DNA from: DATBDE01 sp036270095
GTDB taxonomy: Bacteria; Actinomycetota; Thermoleophilia; Solirubrobacterales; Solirubrobacteraceae
DNA: 42,632 nt
Direction: 5' to 3'
NCBI GenBank assembly: GCA_036270095.1
Contig: DATBDE010000087.1
Location: 1 to 42,632 of the forward strand
Position 1 is the first letter of the stretch; each line of letters starts with the position of its first letter. The translations under genes were made by a program, and so were the position numbers. The notes under the pieces are model-generated. The model was not told the DNA's origin, searched no databases, and was given only the letters and a program-made list of their open reading frames with translations. Positions 15,696 to 23,851 of this stretch are shown here, in pieces.

Positions 15696-18253
15696 CGCAG
15701 CGCCGCGACGATGGTGGCTGCGATGACCGGCCAGTCGAACGCGCGCTCGTAGAGCTCCCGCCCGGCGGCGCCAAGGGCGTGGCGCCGGCCGGGATCGCCG
15801 GCCAGCGCTCGTGCGGCGTCGCTGAGGCCCTGCCGATCATCGACCGGCACCAGGGTGAGGGCGTGACTGGAGCGAAGCACGCCGTCGGTCAGCCGTCCGT
15901 CGGTGCCCACGACGGGGAGGCCGTGCTGGAGGGCGGCCATCAACGTGGTGCGGCGCGTCGACACGCCATCGACGAAGGGGGCCACGAAGAGGTCCGCCGC
16001 CGCCAGGTGGCGGGCGACGTCCGACGCCTCCAGCCAGCCCGGCTCGATCAGCCGCACCGATTCCCGGAGACCCCGGACCGGCGGTGCCCCCGCGCCGAGG
16101 TTCAGCACCACCACCTGCTGGTGGACGTCGGCCGCCGCGTTGGCCGCGCCGGCGACGTCCTCGATGCGGCGGGACGGGTGCCCGGTGCCGAAGGCCGCGA
16201 TGACGAGTGCGTCCCGCGGGAGCGCGAGCCTGGCCCGTTCGTCGCCGCGACACCGCCGCAGGTCGGGGAGGTTCGAGCCGACCGGAAGGTGCTCGGCCGC
16301 GAGCTTCCTGGCCAGCGGCTCCACCGGCGTGAACACGACGTCCGCGCAACGCACGACTCTGCGCAGCTGCACGCGCTGCCACGCGCCCAGCACGGCCCAG
16401 CGCCAGTTCAGCGCGGGCACGTAGGACTCGTGGACGACGAGGCAGATGCGGCTTCCGCGCCGCCGCGCCCGCCGCAGGCCGGCGGCCGGCGCACGGGCAA
16501 AGCCCCGTCTCCCGTAGGAGAACGGGTTGTAGTTGAGCAGGATGACGTCGGCCGGGTGCGCCTCGGGCGGCTCGCGGTCCACCTCCACCTCGAGCCCCCG
16601 GTCGGCCAGCGCGCTCGCCAGGTGGTCGGCGTAGTCGCGGATCGCGTCGACCTCGGCGTGCACGGGCCCGCAGACGATCCGGATGCGGGTGGTGCTGCGT
16701 GCGCGCGGCGGCAGGGCCAGCGGCGGCGCCGCCGGGCGGAGCTTCGTGGCCACGGATCCGGCGGCCGGTTGCATGCGGGTGCGGAACAGCCAGAACGAGA
16801 GCGTCCCGGCCGCGAACCAGAAGAACGGCCCTCCGGGCGTGTTCGACGTCGCCGCCCCCGCCAACCCCGACGTCACCAGCGCGACGAGCGCGGCGACGAG
16901 CGCGGCCAGGAGCAGCCGCTGCTCGTCGTCGGCCACCCGGCGCACGCGGCGCCAGCTCCCGATGATCAGGCGGAGGCTGAAGGCCAGCAGGACCAGGAGC
17001 CCGGCGACGCCGAGCTCGACCAGCAGGTACGTCGCCTCGCTGTCGCCGTTCAGGACCCGGCCCGGGTGCGCCTGGCCCCCGAGGCTGACCGCGGGACCGA
17101 CACTGCCGATCCCCGCACCGAGCGGGAAGTCCGCCACGTACTGCGGAACCAGGGCGAGGGTCCCTCCCTTGGAGTCGATCGCGGTGGGCACGACGCGCGT
17201 CGGCGCGATGCCGGAGTAGCGGTAGAACGCCCCGCCCGGCCCGTTGGCCAGGAAGAACACGATCGCGCCCGTGACCAGCCCGACGGTGGCGAGACCGAAG
17301 AGCAGCTGGCGCGCACGGCGCGCCGAGCTGACGATGAGCGCGAACGCACAGGCGGCGACCACCGCGCTCACCACCGACGTGCGCTGGGCCGACGTGAGCA
17401 CGGCGAACACCGCTCCGCCGGTGAGGGCCGCATAGAGCAGGGCCTGCCTCGTCCGGCGGCGAGCGAGCACCGTGAGCGCCAGCCCGCCCGGCAGGGCCAG
17501 CATCCCGACGGCGCCGCCGAAGCCGATGTCGGACCCCAGGCCGAAGGACCGGTTGCGCGAGATCTGCTTCCCGGTGTTCGGGTCGGTGCCGCCCGCGTAG
17601 GACCGGCCGGAGAGGCCGTCCGTGCCGTGCAGGCGCTGGTAGTACCCCGGTCCCCAGGCGGCGAACTGGCTCACCGAGAGGTTGAGCTGGACGAAGTTCA
17701 CGGCGCCGTTGATGGCGGCGACCACCAGCAGCAGCACGAAGAAGATGCGGAGCCGCGGCGCCGTGCGCAGCAGGGCGTAGCCGAAGAAGAACAGCGGGAC
17801 CCACTCGAGGTGGGGACGCAGGGCGGCCAGCGAGTGGGCGAACGAGCCGTCGGCCGGGTTGGCGAGCTGGACGAGGACCACGGCCACGAACGCGACCACC
17901 CAGCCGGTCAGCGGCGGCGGTTCGAGAGCCTGGCCGCGGACCAGCCCGCGCACGACCACGCCGAGCACGATCGCGTAGAGCAGCCCGTCGCGCAGCAGGG
18001 TGAGCTCGGAGTGGCCGCTGGCCAGCCGGAGGGCCCCGTCGACGAGCGCGAGGTAGAGGAGCAGCGCGACCAGTGACCACGCGTAGCGCGCGCTCGTGAA
18101 CATCCAGACGCAGACGGCGCCGAACGCGAGCGCGAGCAGGAGGGTGAACGGCGCGGCGGGGAGGGCGATCGCCGCGCCCACCGAGACGGCGGCGATGGCA
18201 ACGCCGGCCACAGCCGTGCCGATGGCGGCGTCGGTCCGGTGCAATGGCGTCAC
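15692..18253 (-). CDS. O-antigen polymerase-type membrane protein fused to a GT4 domain
   Basis: An 853-residue protein without any internal stop. Residues 1-470 are a polytopic Wzy/O-antigen-ligase protein with about twelve hydrophobic segments, the loop DFPLGAGIGSVGPAVSLG and the signature EATYLLVELGVAGLLVLL near residue 400. After a proline/alanine linker (about 475-495) a GT-B domain follows: VHAEVDAIRDYADHLASALA, VVHESYVPALNWRWAV, VIAAFGTGHPSRRIEDVAG and FVAPFVDGVSTRRTTLMAAL, the GT4 donor-site block. Polymerase and transferase normally act on opposite membrane faces and are encoded separately. The GTG start overlaps the kinase stop (GTGA), and the ATG of the next GT4 gene overlaps its stop. 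An internal start near the linker could also yield a free GT. Confidence 0.85.
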   Translation of the reverse strand: MTPLHRTDAAIGTAVAGVAIAAVSVGAAIALPAAPFTLLLALAFGAVCVWMFTSARYAWSLVALLLYLALVDGALRLASGHSELTLLRDGLLYAIVLGVVVRGLVRGQALEPPPLTGWVVAFVAVVLVQLANPADGSFAHSLAALRPHLEWVPLFFFGYALLRTAPRLRIFFVLLLVVAAINGAVNFVQLNLSVSQFAAWGPGYYQRLHGTDGLSGRSYAGGTDPNTGKQISRNRSFGLGSDIGFGGAVGMLALPGGLALTVLARRRTRQALLYAALTGGAVFAVLTSAQRTSVVSAVVAACAFALIVSSARRARQLLFGLATVGLVTGAIVFFLANGPGGAFYRYSGIAPTRVVPTAIDSKGGTLALVPQYVADFPLGAGIGSVGPAVSLGGQAHPGRVLNGDSEATYLLVELGVAGLLVLLAFSLRLIIGSWRRVRRVADDEQRLLLAALVAALVALVTSGLAGAATSNTPGGPFFWFAAGTLSFWLFRTRMQPAAGSVATKLRPAAPPLALPPRARSTTRIRIVCGPVHAEVDAIRDYADHLASALADRGLEVEVDREPPEAHPADVILLNYNPFSYGRRGFARAPAAGLRRARRRGSRICLVVHESYVPALNWRWAVLGAWQRVQLRRVVRCADVVFTPVEPLARKLAAEHLPVGSNLPDLRRCRGDERARLALPRDALVIAAFGTGHPSRRIEDVAGAANAAADVHQQVVVLNLGAGAPPVRGLRESVRLIEPGWLEASDVARHLAAADLFVAPFVDGVSTRRTTLMAALQHGLPVVGTDGRLTDGVLRSSHALTLVPVDDRQGLSDAARALAGDPGRRHALGAAGRELYERAFDWPVIAATIVAALR

Positions 18254-19713
18254 GCGGCGGTGCCGAAGTACCCCGCGGCCAGACGCTTGAATTCCTTGCT
18301 GGAGACGTCGTTGGCGACCACGCCGAGGACGTTCATCCTCGGGTGACGCCGCAAGATCTCGGTGACGCGGCGCACGGCCGGCACCGTCACCTGTCCGACC
18401 CGCGCCACGAGGATCGTGGCGTCGGCGCGTGCGAGCAGGGGCACGGCATCGCTGACCGTCAGGAGCGGCGAGGAGTCGATGAGGGCGAGGTCGTACTCCG
18501 CCGTGATCTGGTCGAAGAGCGAGCTGAGCCCCTCGGTGGCGAGGACCGCCGGCGGGTTGGCGCTCGCGGTGCCGCTGGTGAGGACCGAGATGCTCCCGGG
18601 CGGCACCGGCGACGAGTCGCCGTTGGTCGCCGCCCCGGGGGCCGCCACCGCCACCGGTGCGTCGGCGGCGACACGCTGAAGCGCATCGCCCAGGTCCATC
18701 CCGCCGGAGAGGACGTTGACCAGCCCGGGGGTCGCCTCGATCCGGAACATCGTCGCGAGGCTCGGATTCCGGAGGTCGGACTCGACCACGGCCACGCGCA
18801 GCCCCGAGTCGCGCGCCGCCAGGGCGAGGTTGCGCACGACGGTGGACTTGCCCTCGCCGGGCAACGCGCTGGTGACCAGGACCGTCCGCGGTGGGCGATC
18901 GAGGTCCGCGCACTGGATGTTCGTGAGCAGGCTGCGGAACGCCTCGTCGAAGGACTGGTCGACCATCGGGTCCTGCCCCTGGTGGTGCGGCACCACCCCG
19001 AAGAGGCTGACGCCGTACGCCCGCTCGACGTCCTCCACGTGGCGGATTCGCTTGTCGAGACGATCGAGGACGTACACCGCCGCGACGGCCAGCAGCAGGC
19101 TCAGGACGAACGCGAACGCCGCGTTCCGCAGCGGGCGTGGCTCCGACGGGCCGCTCGGCGGCTGCGCCCGGCCGACCGGTTCGGCGCCGGCGCGGGGCAG
19201 CGTCAGCGCCGCCTGCAGATCGGCGATCTGCGACTTGAGCTGGGTCCGCTGGCCCGCGCTCTGCGGCCCGGGAGGCAGTGCTTCGAGGTCCTGGCGTGCG
19301 GCGCGCAGACCCTCTTCGGTGTTCTTGCGCAGCTGGCTCTCGCGGCCCGAAATCAGCGCGTCGACGTAGGCGTTCGCCAGCCGCGCAGCGCGCTGCGGGG
19401 TGTCCGCGGTCACGGTGACGGTCACGAAATCGGAGTCCGACGAGGCCGCCGCCGTGACCCGGCCCGAGCCACCGACGCTGCGCACCACCTCCTCGACCAC
19501 GGGGCTCGACTTGAGGAGCTGCAGGATGTTGTTGGCGGTTCGCGTCGCGTTCCCCGCCGAGAAGCCCACGTCGGACGCGCTCGCCTGGATCAGCACCTGG
19601 GTGGAGGCGGTGTAGAGCTTCGGCTTGGACGCGTAGTACAGGTACGTCCCGCCGGTTGCCACCGCGACCACGGCCAGGATCAACCACCACCGCGATCGGA
19701 TCGGCCGCAGCAA
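18250..19713 (-). CDS. Wzc-like polysaccharide co-polymerase/BY-kinase-family protein
   Basis: The protein has two membrane helices (WWLILAVVAVATGGTYLYYA near the N-terminus, AAFAFVLSLLLAVAAVYVLD near residue 215) around a Wzz-type external domain. A cytoplasmic ATPase follows, with Walker A ALPGEGKSTVVRN, Walker A' VVESDLRNP (Glu in the usual first Asp position) and Walker B LALIDSSPLL. Such proteins set chain length and drive export by autophosphorylation, but the C-terminus (FKRLAAGYFGTAA) lacks the usual tyrosine cluster. The start is unsettled. Family similarity extends upstream (VDLRELLRPIRSRWW), yet the only accepted start codon in frame is a TTG at 19713; a CTG at 19758 would give MNPATQPTQSVDLRELL and the full family N-terminus. 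Confidence 0.82.
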   Translation of the reverse strand: MLRPIRSRWWLILAVVAVATGGTYLYYASKPKLYTASTQVLIQASASDVGFSAGNATRTANNILQLLKSSPVVEEVVRSVGGSGRVTAAASSDSDFVTVTVTADTPQRAARLANAYVDALISGRESQLRKNTEEGLRAARQDLEALPPGPQSAGQRTQLKSQIADLQAALTLPRAGAEPVGRAQPPSGPSEPRPLRNAAFAFVLSLLLAVAAVYVLDRLDKRIRHVEDVERAYGVSLFGVVPHHQGQDPMVDQSFDEAFRSLLTNIQCADLDRPPRTVLVTSALPGEGKSTVVRNLALAARDSGLRVAVVESDLRNPSLATMFRIEATPGLVNVLSGGMDLGDALQRVAADAPVAVAAPGAATNGDSSPVPPGSISVLTSGTASANPPAVLATEGLSSLFDQITAEYDLALIDSSPLLTVSDAVPLLARADATILVARVGQVTVPAVRRVTEILRRHPRMNVLGVVANDVSSKEFKRLAAGYFGTAA

Positions 19714-19758
19714 CTCCCGGAGGTCGACGGACTGAGTGGGTTGCGTCGCTGGGTTCAG

Positions 19759-19978
19759 GACGTCCTCGTGCGCCGTACCGGTCGACTGTAACCAGGGAGC
19801 CCCGGGGAGGTCCAGCCGCGACGAGCGGGGTTGCAGGAACAGGCGGCGGCCCGTTACGGTCGACAGCGAGGATGGTGCGCCCCCACGGCGACCCGGGGCC
19901 TGGCCCTAGGTTTGCCCGCGTCCACGACCAGCTGATCGGGATGCGGGGAGCCGACCGCAGCTTTGGCGGCGTGAAGCC
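19759..19978. promoter_or_regulatory. Intergenic region between two divergent polysaccharide operons
   Basis: About 220 bases separate the kinase operon (leftward) from a three-GT operon (rightward), the longest clean gap of the polysaccharide locus and the natural place for its promoters. TAGGTT at about 19907 on the plus strand could be a -10, about 65 bases before the GTG at 19979. I see no JUMPstart, inverted repeat or other recognisable element. Confidence 0.35.
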
Positions 19979-21181
19979 GTGAGGGTCCTCTACGTGAACC
20001 ACACGGGGCACGTGAGCGGCGCGGAGCGGTCGCTGCTCACCTTGATGGAGGCGTTGCCGCCGGACTACGCGCCGATGCTGGTGTGCCCGAACGGCGCGCT
20101 CGCCCGGGCCGGCCGCAAGCTCGGGGTGCCGGTGGAGATCATCGTAGGCACCGACGCGAGCCTGCGCTTCCACCCGCTCCACACGACGCGCGCGCTCTAC
20201 GACGCGGCGACGACGTCGCGGCAGCTCGCTCGGCTGTCCCGGGAGCTCGAGCCCGACCTCGTGCACGCTAACTCGATCCGCACCGGCCTGATCGCCGCCG
20301 GGGCCGCCGCGCGGACGCGCGTGCCCACCATCGCGCACGTCCACGACCGCCTGCCGGGCGGGCGCGTGGCAACGCTGATGCTGAAGAGCATGGTCAGCGG
20401 GGTCGACGGGTTGCTCGCCTGTTCCTCCTACGCCGCCGAGCCGCTGTGGGCGCTCAATCCCCGCAAGCCCGTCAAGGTCGTCCACAACCCGGTCGACGTG
20501 GACCGGTTCTGTCCGTCCGTGTTGTCGCGCCGGACGGCGCGCGAGCGCCTCGGGCTCGACGAGACGACGCCGGTCCTGGCCACGGTGGCACAGATCATCC
20601 CCTGGAAGGCCCAGGACGATGCCATCCGGATCCTGGCCGAGCTGAAGCGGGAGTGGCCGGATGCCTGCCTGCTGCTCGTCGGCTCGCCGAAGTTCACCAG
20701 CCGCGCCGCGCGCTACGACTCGGAGGCCTACGCGAGCGAGCTGGATCGGCTCGTCTCGTCGCTCGGCGTCCAGGACCAGGTTCGCTTCCTGGGCGAACGC
20801 GACGACGTTCCCGAGGTGCTCCGCGCCGCGGACATCCTCCTCGTCCCGTCGTGGGCGGAGCCGTTCGGCATGTGCATGATCGAGGCGATGGCCATGGAGC
20901 TGCCCGTGCTGGCAACCGAAGTGGGAGGCCCGAAGGAGGTCGTGACGGACGGTCGCGACGGGTTGCTCCTGCCGCCGCAGGCCCCGGCCGCGTGGGCGGC
21001 GGCGGCGAGCCGGCTGCTCCGCGACCGCGAGTACCGGACCGCGATCGGCCGGGCCGCCCGAGCGCGCGTCGTCGAGCAGATGAACGTGCCGGCGTACGTG
21101 GAGCGGGTCCTGGCGGGGTATGCCGAGTCGCTCGGACACGGCGGCCGGCGATCGGACCGGCGGCGGCCCGTCCTCGTGTAG
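19979..21181 (+). CDS. Glycosyltransferase family 4 (GT-B fold)
   Basis: A 400-residue GT4 enzyme. It opens with RVLYVNHTGHVSGAERSLLT, has KPVKVVHNPVDVDRFCPS at the hinge, VLATVAQIIPWKAQDDAIRI at the start of the donor domain, and SWAEPFGMCMIEAMAMELPV with the E-x7-E pair (about residue 300), then EVGGPKEVVTDGRDGLLLPP. It is the first gene of a rightward run of three GT4 genes spaced by nine bases or overlapping. GTG start. Likely role: sugar transfer during repeat assembly; donor unknown. Confidence 0.9.
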   Translation: MRVLYVNHTGHVSGAERSLLTLMEALPPDYAPMLVCPNGALARAGRKLGVPVEIIVGTDASLRFHPLHTTRALYDAATTSRQLARLSRELEPDLVHANSIRTGLIAAGAAARTRVPTIAHVHDRLPGGRVATLMLKSMVSGVDGLLACSSYAAEPLWALNPRKPVKVVHNPVDVDRFCPSVLSRRTARERLGLDETTPVLATVAQIIPWKAQDDAIRILAELKREWPDACLLLVGSPKFTSRAARYDSEAYASELDRLVSSLGVQDQVRFLGERDDVPEVLRAADILLVPSWAEPFGMCMIEAMAMELPVLATEVGGPKEVVTDGRDGLLLPPQAPAAWAAAASRLLRDREYRTAIGRAARARVVEQMNVPAYVERVLAGYAESLGHGGRRSDRRRPVLV

Positions 21182-21190
21182 TCGCTGGCC

Positions 21191-22291
21191 ATGGCGCCTT
21201 CCCGTCGTCTGCTCGTCATGACGCCTGACTTCCCGCCGCGACACGGCGGCATCCAGGTGCTCCTCCATCGGCTCGTCCTGCACACGGAGTTCGCGTCGCG
21301 GGTGGTCACGCTGACGTCGCCGGGGGCGAAGGAGTTCGATGCCGAACAGTCCTTCGACCTCCGCCGCGTCGACTGGGTACCGCGCTCCCGCAAGGCGTCG
21401 TTCCTGCGCCTGAATGCCGCGGCCGTGCGCGAGGCCAGGCGGTTTCGCCCCGACGCGGTGCTCAGCGGCCACATCGTGACCGCGCCGGCGGCCTGGGCGA
21501 TCCGCACGACGCTCGGACCGCGAGCCGTCCAGTACCTGTACGCCGACGAGGTCCGGGCGGCGCCGAGGCTGTGCAGGTTTGCGCTGCGGGACGCCTCGGC
21601 CGTCGTCGTGGTCAGCCGGCACGCCGACGCGCTCGCGCGCCGGTTCGGGACGGAGAGGCGCCGCATCCACCGCATCCCTCCCGGGGTCGACCTCCCCGCC
21701 GACCCGCCTCCGGCCCAGCGCGCGGAGCGGCGCACACTGCTGACGGTCGCCCGCCTCGACGACGAGTACAAGGGACACGACGTCATCCTGCGCGCGCTGC
21801 CGCTGATCAAGCGAGACGTTCCCGACGTGCGCTGGGTCGTGCTGGGCGACGGCGCGCTGCTCCCGCGCCTGAAGCGACAGGCGGCGGAGGAGGGCCTCGA
21901 CGGCGCCGCCTGCTTCCTCGGCGGGGTCTCCGACGCCGAGCGGGACCACTGGTACCGCACGGCGCACGTCTTCGTGATGCCGAGCCGCCTGCCCGTGCGC
22001 GGGGGAGGCGAGGGCTTCGGGATCGTCTATCTGGAAGCGGGCGCGCGCGGGCTGCCCGTGGTCGCCGGGAACGTCGGCGGCGCGCTCGACGCCGTCGTCG
22101 ACGGGGAGACCGGCGTGTTGATCGACCCGACGAACCCCACCGCTGTGGCCGCGGCTGCGGTCGACCTGCTCCGCTCCCCCGAGCGCGCCGCCCGGATGGG
22201 GAGGAACGGCGCGGCGCGCGCCCAGCGCTTTGCCTGGCCGATCATCGCCCGCCAGGTCGAGAACGTGATCCTCGAGACGCTCGACGCGTGA
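21191..22291 (+). CDS. Glycosyltransferase family 4, PimB-like
   Basis: A 366-residue GT4 enzyme. The N-terminal RLLVMTPDFPPRHGGIQVLL is close to the DFPPRxGGIQ block of the PimB/MgtA group of GDP-mannose-dependent mannosyltransferases. It also has RIHRIPPGVDLP, LLTVARLDDEYKGHDVILRA and GEGFGIVYLEAGARGLPVVA with the E-x7-E pair (about residue 275). A mannosyl donor is therefore a reasonable guess, though the block is not diagnostic. Middle gene of the three-GT operon; its stop overlaps the GTG of the next gene (GTGA). Confidence 0.87.
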   Translation: MAPSRRLLVMTPDFPPRHGGIQVLLHRLVLHTEFASRVVTLTSPGAKEFDAEQSFDLRRVDWVPRSRKASFLRLNAAAVREARRFRPDAVLSGHIVTAPAAWAIRTTLGPRAVQYLYADEVRAAPRLCRFALRDASAVVVVSRHADALARRFGTERRRIHRIPPGVDLPADPPPAQRAERRTLLTVARLDDEYKGHDVILRALPLIKRDVPDVRWVVLGDGALLPRLKRQAAEEGLDGAACFLGGVSDAERDHWYRTAHVFVMPSRLPVRGGGEGFGIVYLEAGARGLPVVAGNVGGALDAVVDGETGVLIDPTNPTAVAAAAVDLLRSPERAARMGRNGAARAQRFAWPIIARQVENVILETLDA

Positions 22292-23367
22292 GGCTCGACG
22301 TCAGCTACTTCGCGACGCAGGGGTCGGGGAGCCGCGACGAACAGCGCATCGCAGATCTGCTCCAAGCGCTCGACGCCCGACCGGTCCCCTTCGATCGGAG
22401 CGCGCGGGTGCGTTCGTGCCTGGGCGTCATCCGCGCCCTGCGGAAACGGTCGCCCGACCTGGTCGTGATGGAAGGGATGGGCGTGGCCGGCGGCATCGCC
22501 GTCCTCGTCTCGCGCTGGCTCCTGCGCGTGCCCTACGTCGTCTCGAGCGGCGACGCCATCGCACCGTTCGTGCGCACGCGACGGCCGCTCGTCGCGCCGA
22601 TCGCCGCTCTGTACGAGCGGCTGTTGTGCCGGCGTTGCGCTGGGTTCATCGGCTGGTCGCCGTACCTGACGGGTCGGGCGCTCACGTTCGGCGCTCCGCG
22701 CGCGATGACCGCGCCGAACTGGGCTCCCCTTGCGCAGCGGCGGACCGATGGCCGCGAGGTGCGCGCACGCCTCGGGATTCCCGCCGACATGGTCATCTTC
22801 GGCATCGTCGGGTCGCTGGAGTGGAACAGCCGCGTTCGGTACTGCTACGGGCTCGAGCTGGTCCTGGCGCTGGCGCGCGTGCGCCGTGAGGACGTCGGCG
22901 TGCTCATCGTCGGCAGCGGCAGCGGCCGGGACCGGCTCGCGACCCTGCGCTCGAGGTTTGCGCTGAACAACGTCTACCTGCCCGGAGCGGTGGCGCGGAC
23001 CGAGGTCAGCGCGCACCTGGACGCCATCGACGTGGCGAGCCTGCCGCAGAGCGTCGACGGCGTCGGAACCTTCCGCTACACGACCAAGCTGAGCGAGTAC
23101 CTGTCGGCGGAGCTGCCCGTGGTCACCGGGCAGCTCCCGGCGGCCTACGACCTCGACGGCGGCTGGCTCTGGCGCCTCCCCGGCGACGCTCCCTGGGACG
23201 AGACGTACGTCGCCGCGCTGGCGAAGCTGATGAACGGGGTGGAACGCTCGGAGATCGAGGACCGGCGTGCGTGTGTCCCGCGCTCCAGCGACCTCTTCGA
23301 CTTCGGCCGCCAGCGCCAACAGGTCGCGACGTTCGTGAAGGACCTCATCGGTCGCGAGCGCGGGTGA
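22288..23367 (+). CDS. Glycosyltransferase, GT4-like, divergent
   Basis: A 359-residue GT-B type protein. After RLDVSYFATQGSGSRDEQRI the N-terminal domain has DLVVMEGMGVAGGIAVLVSR and VVSSGDAIAPFV. The C-terminal domain has VIFGIVGSLEWNSRVRYCYG, VGVLIVGSGSGRDRL, and the donor-side block FRYTTKLSEYLSAELPVVTG instead of a classic E-x7-E. The GTG at 22288 overlaps the previous stop (GTGA); any longer reading would be shadow sequence. Last of three GT genes in the operon. Possibly a terminal or branch-adding transferase. Confidence 0.78.
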   Translation: MRLDVSYFATQGSGSRDEQRIADLLQALDARPVPFDRSARVRSCLGVIRALRKRSPDLVVMEGMGVAGGIAVLVSRWLLRVPYVVSSGDAIAPFVRTRRPLVAPIAALYERLLCRRCAGFIGWSPYLTGRALTFGAPRAMTAPNWAPLAQRRTDGREVRARLGIPADMVIFGIVGSLEWNSRVRYCYGLELVLALARVRREDVGVLIVGSGSGRDRLATLRSRFALNNVYLPGAVARTEVSAHLDAIDVASLPQSVDGVGTFRYTTKLSEYLSAELPVVTGQLPAAYDLDGGWLWRLPGDAPWDETYVAALAKLMNGVERSEIEDRRACVPRSSDLFDFGRQRQQVATFVKDLIGRERG

Positions 23368-23389
23368 GGCCCACGAGCAAGAGCGGCGG

Positions 23390-23419
23390 TTGCGCCGGCG
23401 CACGCGCGGCGGGTACGCT
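23390..23419 (+). promoter_or_regulatory. Possible promoter before the unrecognised pair
   Basis: TTGCGC (23390-23395) and TACGCT (23414-23419), 18 bases apart, are the best -35/-10 pair I can see in the window. The -10 ends nine bases before the ATG at 23429, so the message would be nearly leaderless. This supports the ATG at 23429 as the start of the following gene. Confidence 0.4.
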
Positions 23420-23428
23420 CGGCTTGGG

Positions 23429-23851
23429 ATGGAGGTTGCCGAGGCCGCCGCCGGCTCCGCGACGCCCCGCGCCCGGCGGAGGCTGCGGCGGTTGCTGGCG
23501 GGTACCGGCGGGCGCAGGGTCCAACGCGACCTGACCGCATGCAACCGCGCGCTGGCGCACGCCTACGACACCGACGAGCCGGCCGACCGCGCCGTCGCGC
23601 TCGAGCGGCTCGCCCAGGCCCGGGCGTCCCACGCCGCTCTGCGGCGCAAGCTGGCCGCGGTCCCCGACGCCGGGGCGTCAGGCCGCGACGCGGTCGCGGC
23701 CATGGAGCGCTTCGACCTGGCGCTCGTCGCGTTCGCGCAGCTCCTCATCTCCGGCCCCACCCCCGAGGCGCTCGCGGCCGCCGACCGGGCGCCCGATCTC
23801 GTCGCGCGCGCCACGGCCGACCTGGTCCGCGTGTACGAAGAGCTCGCGTGA
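23429..23851 (+). CDS. Unrecognised small alpha-helical protein
   Basis: I do not recognise this 140-residue protein. It is Ala/Arg/Asp-rich and almost certainly all-helical: a basic N-terminal stretch (TPRARRRLRRLLAGTGGRRV) is followed by long amphipathic helices (LERLAQARASHAALRRKLAA, AAMERFDLALVAFAQLLI, ADRAPDLVARATADLVRVYE) that could form a helical bundle. There is no signal peptide, membrane segment or cysteine. The ATG at 23429 is preferred over a GTG-type start at 23390 because of the promoter-like box between them. The next gene starts in its stop codon (GTGA), so the product probably works together with the cysteine-rich secreted protein. Confidence 0.6.
   Translation: MEVAEAAAGSATPRARRRLRRLLAGTGGRRVQRDLTACNRALAHAYDTDEPADRAVALERLAQARASHAALRRKLAAVPDAGASGRDAVAAMERFDLALVAFAQLLISGPTPEALAAADRAPDLVARATADLVRVYEELA

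Noticed and set aside
19759..19978. A JUMPstart/ops-type element before the polysaccharide operons
   Set aside because: The characteristic enteric sequence is not present in the gap, and such elements are not expected in actinobacteria.
15692..21967. A 2091-residue leftward open frame
   Set aside because: Only the part from the GTG at 18253 has protein homology. The extension is a GC-driven open frame lying over the kinase gene and, antisense, over two GT4 genes.
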